Origin: Pandoraea cepalis
Lineage (GTDB): Bacteria; Pseudomonadota; Gammaproteobacteria; Burkholderiales; Burkholderiaceae
Assembly: GCF_902459665.1 (NCBI RefSeq)
Contig: NZ_CABPSL010000020.1
Coordinates: 35,359-99,358, forward strand
DNA: 64,000 nucleotides
Direction: 5' to 3'
Below, one piece after another: positions 58,892 through 64,000 of this stretch (position 1 is its first letter; each line of letters begins with the position of its first letter). The notes beneath the pieces are model-generated. The model was given only the letters and a program-made list of their open reading frames with translations. It was not told where the DNA came from and searched no databases. The translations under genes were made by a program, and so were the position numbers.

Positions 58892-59400
58892 TTCGCCGCT
58901 CCTGCCGCACCAATGCTCGTGAGCGGTGCCAGCGCCGAGTTGATCACTGACGGGACGAGCGTGCCGATGCCGCCGATACCACCGCCACCGCCGACCCCGG
59001 CGCTGAAGCCACCGCCCACGCCGTTCGAGGTGTTGAGGGCGTTGCCACCGCGGGCATTGCCCACCAGCACCCCCATCACCGGGTCGATGCCGGAGCGCAC
59101 GGCCCCCGTGACGAGACCGACCGAGGCGCGGCCCGTCAACTCACTATCCATGACCTGATTGACAGCCCCCATGGCGGTGTTGAACGGCCCCGTCGGGAAT
59201 GCCGGTACGGCGATGCCAATCGGGTTCTGCTCACGGGGCAAGCCGCGATAGGCGACTTCCGGGCCGATATTGCGTTCGATCACCAGGTCCCCGGGCGTCG
59301 CCGGTTCGGCGTGCGCGCGGCCGGGGAGCAGCGCCGGGGTCAGTGCCACCATCATCGTGGCGAGGACACTGCCGGCATGCACCAAGGAGAATTGAGTCAT
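58888..59400 (-). CDS. Glycine-rich secreted protein of the amyloid operon
   Basis: A 170-residue protein with signal peptide (AGSVLATMMVALTPALLPGRAHA). The C-terminal half is Gly/Asn/Ala-rich (GVGGGFSAGVGGGGGIGGIG). No FapA similarity can be claimed by eye, although it occupies a FapA-like place upstream of the FapB-like gene. It starts 5 nt after the preceding stop and overlaps the next start, so it is coupled on both sides. Confidence 0.75.
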   Translation of the reverse strand: MTQFSLVHAGSVLATMMVALTPALLPGRAHAEPATPGDLVIERNIGPEVAYRGLPREQNPIGIAVPAFPTGPFNTAMGAVNQVMDSELTGRASVGLVTGAVRSGIDPVMGVLVGNARGGNALNTSNGVGGGFSAGVGGGGGIGGIGTLVPSVINSALAPLTSIGAAGAAK

Positions 59401-59405
59401 CTGAT

Positions 59406-59978
59406 TCACCGCGTGGAGTAAGTCACACGCGTCACCTGAACGTTGTTCACGCCGCTCGACAGTTGTTGCGGACGCGGCATCGGCGTCACGGCGCCGGGCA
59501 GTTCGTCCCACAACGTCACGCCGTTGGCGAGCGTCATTCCAGGTGACTGGACCATCGCGCCGCCTTGCAGATTGCGGCCGCGCTGGCTCCCGAGTTGTGC
59601 GTCGTCGACACGGGCTGCCGCAAGGGGCACCCCGGTCACGCCCATGTCCTGGACGCTGGCAATGGGACTCGTGTCGTCGCCGCCGGCCGCGGCCGGTGCT
59701 TCGTCCATCGTCGTGCGGGCCGCGACCGGGACCAGGTCGGTGACCGGTGCCACCATGGCAGGGTCGGCATCCGTGACCCGCATCGCAGGCAGCGTCGTCG
59801 AAAACGACGTCGGCACCATTGAGCCCGTCAGCATCGCCACGTGCATAAGCGGCGAGCGCGAGAATTCATGCGCTTGCGCCGGTGCAGCGCACAGACCGAA
59901 CGTCGCGGCAATGGCAGCGGCCAGCGCGCCTGCGCCTTGTCGTACTCGGTACTGAATGTCGGTGGTGAGAATTCGCAT
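59406..59978 (-). CDS. Secreted protein, first gene of the sigma-54-controlled amyloid operon
   Basis: A 190-residue protein with signal peptide (GAGALAAAIAATFGLCAAPAQA). The C-terminal part contains GVPLAAARVDDAQLGSQRGR (117-136) and NGVTLWDELPGAVTPMPRPQ (152-171), both shared with the protein at 53018. The VDDxxLxxxRG element also recalls FapE. AAGGAGGG lies upstream of the ATG. It occupies a place where fapA would be expected, but I cannot show homology to FapA. Confidence 0.78.
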   Translation of the reverse strand: MRILTTDIQYRVRQGAGALAAAIAATFGLCAAPAQAHEFSRSPLMHVAMLTGSMVPTSFSTTLPAMRVTDADPAMVAPVTDLVPVAARTTMDEAPAAAGGDDTSPIASVQDMGVTGVPLAAARVDDAQLGSQRGRNLQGGAMVQSPGMTLANGVTLWDELPGAVTPMPRPQQLSSGVNNVQVTRVTYSTR

Positions 59979-60007
59979 CGCTGTGCCCTCCTTGCCCGGC
60001 TCAATAA

Positions 60008-60023
60008 AGCGACTTCCGTGCCA
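60008..60023 (-). promoter_or_regulatory. Sigma-54 promoter of the amyloid operon
   Basis: On the minus strand TGGCACGGAAGTCGCT matches TGGCACG-N4-TTGCW with one mismatch, and the GG and GC dinucleotides are at the correct -24/-12 distance. The start site would be near 59998, 20 nt before the first gene. Confidence 0.85.
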
Positions 60024-60730
60024 CCCGACTTAAGTGATTGAAAACATTGACGTTAGATTTTTCGACTTGGCCGAACGCCCGGGCCAATGCGCGAAAACGT
60101 TTCAGCATTGATACGCAGGCCATGCCAGGCCGCCGGCGCCACATCACCGACGCATTCCACAAACATTCCGAACTGCGAACGATATCGGCGTCGCCAGCGA
60201 CGCTTGCCTTGGAGCCCCGGTTGACAAGGGCTTCCGGTGACAGAATTGCGGCAGTTTTATCCGCCTGCGACGTAACGACACAGCGTCGTCACAGATGCCC
60301 GCGCGAGGCGCGACGCCGCACGGTGCCGTGGATGTTTCATCTTTGATCGGTCTGCGCGGCCACCGGCCACGCCCATTTTCGGCGGCGACAAAGCGCGTTC
60401 CCCCCGACCGCAGGCAGGACTTCGCGAGGTTGGGAAAGCGCAGGTGACGACGCACCGCAAACGCACGCGTACGACGCCGCGGGACGCGTTCTCTGGACAG
60501 GCGAGACAACGCAATGCGTATGGAAGACGTTCGAGAGGACTGCGGGAAGGTTCGCCGGATTCGCCCGTCGTTATTGGCGATGGCAGAAGTCGTGGATTGC
60601 GAGGACAGTGGTGAAAACACGGCGTAAAGCGGTAAGACTTGCGGGCTCAACTCGACGATATTCAGGAGCCCAAAAAGAAACGACCGCCCTGCTCATCACA
60701 GGACGGCCGCCCTCTCTTCGCCAGAAGACA
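60024..60730. promoter_or_regulatory. Large non-coding region upstream of the sigma-54 promoter
   Basis: A 707-bp stretch with no convincing gene, expected to hold activator sites and the terminator of the regulator gene. A perfect inverted repeat GCGTCGC-CA-GCGACGC lies at 60188-60203, about 190 bp before the transcription start, and is a candidate activator site. Confidence 0.45.
60672..60708 (-). terminator. Terminator of the sigma-54 activator gene
   Basis: GACCGCCCTG (60682-60691) and CAGGACGGCC (60699-60708) pair with two G-U wobbles; TTTCTTTTT follows on the minus strand. Confidence 0.7.
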
Positions 60731-62089
60731 TCAGGCCGGCACGCCCGATTCGTCACCACGCATTCCATACCGGCACATGAGGCGGTACAGGGTAATGCGC
60801 GAAATGCCCAGCTCTGCCGCCACGTCCGTGAGCCGATGACAGTGGCGCAGCAATGCCTGCTCGATGGCCGTTCGTTCGGCCTCCGCGCGAATTTCCTCGA
60901 GCGTTCGCACGAGGGTCGGCACCCACGGCGTCAAGTCGAGATCCTTGGCCGAAATCATGCGGCCGTCGGCCATGACAATGGCGCGGCGCACGCGGTTGAT
61001 CAGCTCGCGAACGTTGCCCGGCCAGTGATATTCATACATCGCCTGTACCGCGCACTGGGTGAAGCCGCGGATTTTGCGATGATTGTCGCCCTTGAAGCGT
61101 TGCAGAATATGGTGCGCGAGGATCTCGATGTCCTGCCCGCGCGCACGCAGCGGCGGTTCGTCCACCCGCAGTACGCAAAGGCGATGGAACAGATCCATGC
61201 GGAACCGCCCTTCTTTGACGGCTTCCTCCAAATCGACGTGCGTCGCCGAAATGATGCGCACGTTGACCGGAATCACTTCATGTCCGCCGAGACGCTCGAT
61301 GGCGCCCTGCTGCAGGAAGCGCAACAGGCTCGCCTGGCTTTCGATCGGCAGGTCGCCGATTTCGTCGAGCAGCAGCGTGCCGCCATTGGCGGCCTCGACG
61401 CGGCCGATCTTGCGCGCATTGGCGCCGGTGAAGGCGCCGCGTTCGTAGCCGAAGAGTTCGGATTGCATCAAGTGCGGCGGAATTGCCCCGCAATTGATCG
61501 CGACGAACGGCCCCTTGGCACGCGACGAGCGCTCGTGAATCGCCACGGCACTCAGTTCCTTGCCCGTGCCCGACTCGCCCGAGATAAACACCGGCGCTTC
61601 GGTATTGGCCACTTTGCGGATCGTGCGGAAGAGTTGCTGCATCGCCTCGCACGTGCCGACCATCTCCTGATCGCCGCCGACTTGCGGCGTGACGAACGGC
61701 ACCTCCGAGAGCGATGCCATGCCCCAGGCATGTCCGATCGAATGGGCGAGTTGGTCGTTCGTACAGGGAACGTTGACGTAATCGAAGCAATAGTCGCGGA
61801 TCAGCCGGCGAATCGCTTTCGTCGTGAGTTGTTCGGGATTCGTCGCGGCAACCCAGCCGACCGTGGCGGGTTGCATGCAGGACTCGAATGCGCCCATCTC
61901 GCGGTCGCTATAGCCGCTCGCCAGATCGATGAGTGCTGCGCTGGTCGTCCCCGGATTCAGAATGCGACTGACGTCGCTGGCGCTCTTGGCCGGCAAGACT
62001 TGCCAGCCTTGCTCTCCCAGGAAAGACAACAGACCGTCGTTGTGCTTTCGGGAGGCGTAAATCAGGGTGCGCCCGGTATCGTTAGCCAT
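60731..62089 (-). CDS. VpsR-like sigma-54-dependent activator (Fis family)
   Basis: A 452-residue enhancer-binding protein. The N-terminal domain (RTLIYASRKHNDGLLSFLGE) resembles the VpsR-type receiver-like domain, with Asp55 in ALIDLAS. The AAA+ domain has Walker A GESGTGKE (171-178), the sigma-54 contact loop GAFTGA (218-223) and Walker B GGTLLLDEIGDLP. A Fis-type helix-turn-helix ends the protein (about 410-445). VpsR-type regulators respond to c-di-GMP and control biofilm matrix. It lies upstream of the amyloid operon and its sigma-54 promoter, in the same orientation. Confidence 0.9.
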   Translation of the reverse strand: MANDTGRTLIYASRKHNDGLLSFLGEQGWQVLPAKSASDVSRILNPGTTSAALIDLASGYSDREMGAFESCMQPATVGWVAATNPEQLTTKAIRRLIRDYCFDYVNVPCTNDQLAHSIGHAWGMASLSEVPFVTPQVGGDQEMVGTCEAMQQLFRTIRKVANTEAPVFISGESGTGKELSAVAIHERSSRAKGPFVAINCGAIPPHLMQSELFGYERGAFTGANARKIGRVEAANGGTLLLDEIGDLPIESQASLLRFLQQGAIERLGGHEVIPVNVRIISATHVDLEEAVKEGRFRMDLFHRLCVLRVDEPPLRARGQDIEILAHHILQRFKGDNHRKIRGFTQCAVQAMYEYHWPGNVRELINRVRRAIVMADGRMISAKDLDLTPWVPTLVRTLEEIRAEAERTAIEQALLRHCHRLTDVAAELGISRITLYRLMCRYGMRGDESGVPA

Positions 62090-62338
62090 ACCTTAACTCC
62101 CTGCCTAAGCAGTGCCCGTGCGCAGTTATTGGGTCATCGACCGGATCTACGCGACGGGAATACGGCCCCGCGCCGCTCGTGAACTTTTTGAATTCCCCGT
62201 GCTGGTGGGTCATCAAGTCGGCAGGTTCAGTCTAGAAGACCGGGATGGGTGCAGAAATACCGAATAACAGCTAATCCGATTGGATGAGAGGAGCAGTACC
62301 TACGCGCAGCGTTGGAGCGCGACACGCGCGCGTCATGC

Positions 62339-62935
62339 TCAGAGCGTATGTCTGTCGAGCACGGCACGCGCGATCGTACCGGCGTCCACATACTCGAGTT
62401 CGCCACCGACGGGCACCCCCCGGGCCAGCCGACTCACGCGCAAACCGCGTGCCTTGAGCATCTGTCCGAGATAGTGCGCGGTGGCCTCGCCTTCGTTGGT
62501 GAAGTTGGTGGCGAGCACCACTTCCTTGACCACGCCGTCCGTGGCGCGGCGAATCAGTTGCTCGAAGTGAATCTCGCCGGGCCCCACGCCGTCGAGCGGC
62601 GAGAGATGCCCCATGAGCACGAAATACAGCCCTTTGAAGGTCAGCGTCTGCTCCAGCATGTTCTGGTCGGCAGGCGTTTCCACCACGCACAGCAGGCTCG
62701 TGTCGCGCTCGGGATCGAGACACGTCTCGCAAATCTCGACTTCGGTAAACGTATTGCAGCGCGCGCAATGACGAATCTGCTCGGCGGCATGCACCAGCGC
62801 CTCGCCCAGCCGCACCGCACCTTTGCGGTCGCGTTGCAGCAGATGGTAAGCGATGCGTTGCGCGGACTTCGGGCCGACCCCCGGCAACGCGCGCAGGGCA
62901 TCGGCGAGTTCCTGCAGGCTCGAGAGCTGGGACAT
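62339..62935 (-). CDS. recR: Recombination protein RecR
   Basis: A 198-residue DNA repair protein acting with RecF/RecO in gap repair. Helix-hairpin-helix [20 protein letters not shown], Cys4 zinc finger [16 protein letters not shown] and Toprim domain ([16 protein letters not shown]) are present. Length matches the family. It follows ybaB by 35 nt in the dnaX-ybaB-recR cluster. Confidence 0.97.
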   Translation of the reverse strand: MSQLSSLQELADALRALPGVGPKSAQRIAYHLLQRDRKGAVRLGEALVHAAEQIRHCARCNTFTEVEICETCLDPERDTSLLCVVETPADQNMLEQTLTFKGLYFVLMGHLSPLDGVGPGEIHFEQLIRRATDGVVKEVVLATNFTNEGEATAHYLGQMLKARGLRVSRLARGVPVGGELEYVDAGTIARAVLDRHTL

Positions 62936-62970
62936 GCGTCGTGTGTCTCTTGAAACTGGCGGAGGACCGC

Positions 62971-63297
62971 TCAGAACGGCATCTTGAAGCCCGGCGGCAG
63001 CGGCAGACCGGCGGTCAGGCCGCCCATCTTCTCCTGCGCCGTCGCTTCGGCCTTGCGCACCGCGTCGTTGAACGCCGCCGCCACGAGGTCTTCGAGCATG
63101 TCCTTGTCGTCCGCCAGCAGGCTCGGGTCGATGGTCACGCGACGCACGTCGTTCTTGCACGTCATCACGACCTTGACCAGACCCGCCCCCGACTGACCCT
63201 CGACTTCGATCAGGGCAAGCTGCTCCTGCGCCTTCTTCATGTTTTCCTGCATTTGCTGGGCCTGCTTCATCAGACCTGCAATGTTTCCCTTCAGCAT
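62971..63297 (-). CDS. ybaB: Nucleoid-associated protein YbaB/EbfC
   Basis: A 108-residue DNA-binding protein: [20 protein letters not shown] starts the first helix, and the beta-strand part includes [20 protein letters not shown]. Start at 63297 with an AGGAGTCACC ribosome site. It sits between dnaX and recR, as in most proteobacteria. Confidence 0.96.
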   Translation of the reverse strand: MLKGNIAGLMKQAQQMQENMKKAQEQLALIEVEGQSGAGLVKVVMTCKNDVRRVTIDPSLLADDKDMLEDLVAAAFNDAVRKAEATAQEKMGGLTAGLPLPPGFKMPF

Positions 63298-63455
63298 GGT
63301 GACTCCTGAATAAATCGTATGAGATGGGTCGGATGCCGCGCGTCTAATGCTGTACGCGCCGAGCATCGCGGTGTGTCGTCGTGTGTCGTCGTGTGTAACG
63401 CGCGTTTGAGGATTTTCTTCGAAAACCCGGCACCGAATTGCGACAGCGAACGGCC

Positions 63456-64000
63456 TTATTGTAACGGGCGAACGCTGCCCGGCAGAATCTGGGCGTCGAA
63501 TTCGTCGATCAGTTCGCGCACGAGCGGATCGTCCGCGATCGCCTGTTCCGCCGCACTTTGGCGCGCCGCCGCCGCTTGCGCGGCGAGCGAAGCCGCTGTC
63601 GTCCCCACCTGCCCCAGCTCGACATGCAATTGCACCTCGGCGCCGAAGTGCTCGGTCAGCGTCTGACGCAGCTTGTCGGTGGTGGCCGCATCGGCCAACT
63701 GCCGCAGCGGCACGCGCAAATGCAACGCGCGACCGGCGACTTCGGTCAACTCGCTTTGAAACGCCAGTTGTTGGGCGAGACCGCGTGCCGGGAGACCCGC
63801 GGCCAATGCCGGCCATTCGCCGGTAAAGACCGGTGCGACACCGTCGGCTTCACGATAGACGCAAGCACGCGGCGTCGCCGCAGGCGCTGCCGTTACCGCA
63901 CCGGCAGCCCCTGCAGGCTCGGGCTCCGGGTCGGCACCGGCTGGCGCCTCGTCGGAGGCGCGCGACGCGCTGCCGCGATGGGCGCCTGCGCCGCCGGCAG
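63456..64000 (-). CDS. dnaX: DNA polymerase III subunits gamma and tau, C-terminal part (5' end outside window)
   Basis: The frame is open from the window edge to the stop at 63456, giving 180 residues. They include the Ala/Pro-rich tau linker, then [20 protein letters not shown] and the C-terminal tau domain ending [17 protein letters not shown], typical of DnaX from Burkholderiales. The tau C-terminus binds the polymerase alpha subunit. Identity is supported by the following ybaB-recR genes. Confidence 0.9.
   Translation of the reverse strand, partial: AGGAGAHRGSASRASDEAPAGADPEPEPAGAAGAVTAAPAATPRACVYREADGVAPVFTGEWPALAAGLPARGLAQQLAFQSELTEVAGRALHLRVPLRQLADAATTDKLRQTLTEHFGAEVQLHVELGQVGTTAASLAAQAAAARQSAAEQAIADDPLVRELIDEFDAQILPGSVRPLQ

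Noticed and set aside
60144..60650. Minus-strand 168-codon frame in the gap before the amyloid operon
   Set aside because: Arg/Ser-rich, no signal peptide, ribosome site or domain; composition resembles non-coding GC-rich DNA.
62130..62216. Direct repeats TGGGTCATCRA at 62130 and 62206 upstream of the sigma-54 activator gene
   Set aside because: The match is short, and no copy is seen near the amyloid promoter; too weak to call an operator.

Overview
The window looks like chromosomal DNA of a high-GC betaproteobacterium of the order Burkholderiales. Pandoraea or a close relative is my best guess, inferred from gene content and not from any search. Pointers are the gene orders aceE-aceF-orf-lpdA, ndk-rlmN-rodZ-ispG-hisS-yfgM-bamB-der-hfq-hflX-hflK-hflC-DUF2065-hisZ-purA, surE-pcm-nlpD-rpoS and dnaX-ybaB-recR, plus a phasin gene and a proteasome-like subunit of the betaproteobacterial type. 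Nearly all genes are on the minus strand. I saw no tRNA, rRNA, CRISPR array, insertion sequence or prophage.

Layout: 1-1450 is an unfinished gene for a membrane protein with a long heptad-repeat coiled coil. 1.7-8 kb holds an IclR regulator, a PBP7-type endopeptidase, a nitroreductase, an EamA exporter, an HDAC-family deacetylase and a phasin whose promoter is bracketed by two PhaR-like operators. 8.1-15.1 kb is the pyruvate dehydrogenase cluster (aceE, aceF, a proteasome-like Ntn hydrolase, lpdA). A divergent PAS kinase/FixJ-type regulator pair follows (15.4-18.5 kb), then folD, prlC and a cysteine-rich secreted protein. 23-39.5 kb is the long housekeeping cluster around hfq, der, bamB, hisS, ispG, rodZ, rlmN and ndk. 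39.9-47.3 kb carries a Bax-inhibitor-like protein, rlmD, a 3'-5' exonuclease and the rpoS-nlpD-pcm-surE block. 47.4-51.7 kb is a CoA-transferase plus NitT/TauT-type ABC transporter unit with a possible 44-residue Trp/Asp-rich microprotein inside it.

The most interesting region is 51.9-62.1 kb. It encodes what I read as a divergent functional-amyloid system of the Fap type known from Pseudomonas. In transcription order there are two small secreted proteins, a FapB-like and a FapC-like three-repeat amyloid subunit, a FapD-like C39 peptidase, a FapE-like protein and a FapF-like coiled-coil beta-barrel porin. A convergent secreted paralogue lies at the far end. An excellent sigma-54 promoter precedes the first gene, and a VpsR-like sigma-54 activator lies just upstream. 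A strong intrinsic terminator sits between the amyloid subunit gene and the peptidase gene, which would favour subunit over export machinery. The window closes with recR, ybaB and the 3' end of dnaX.
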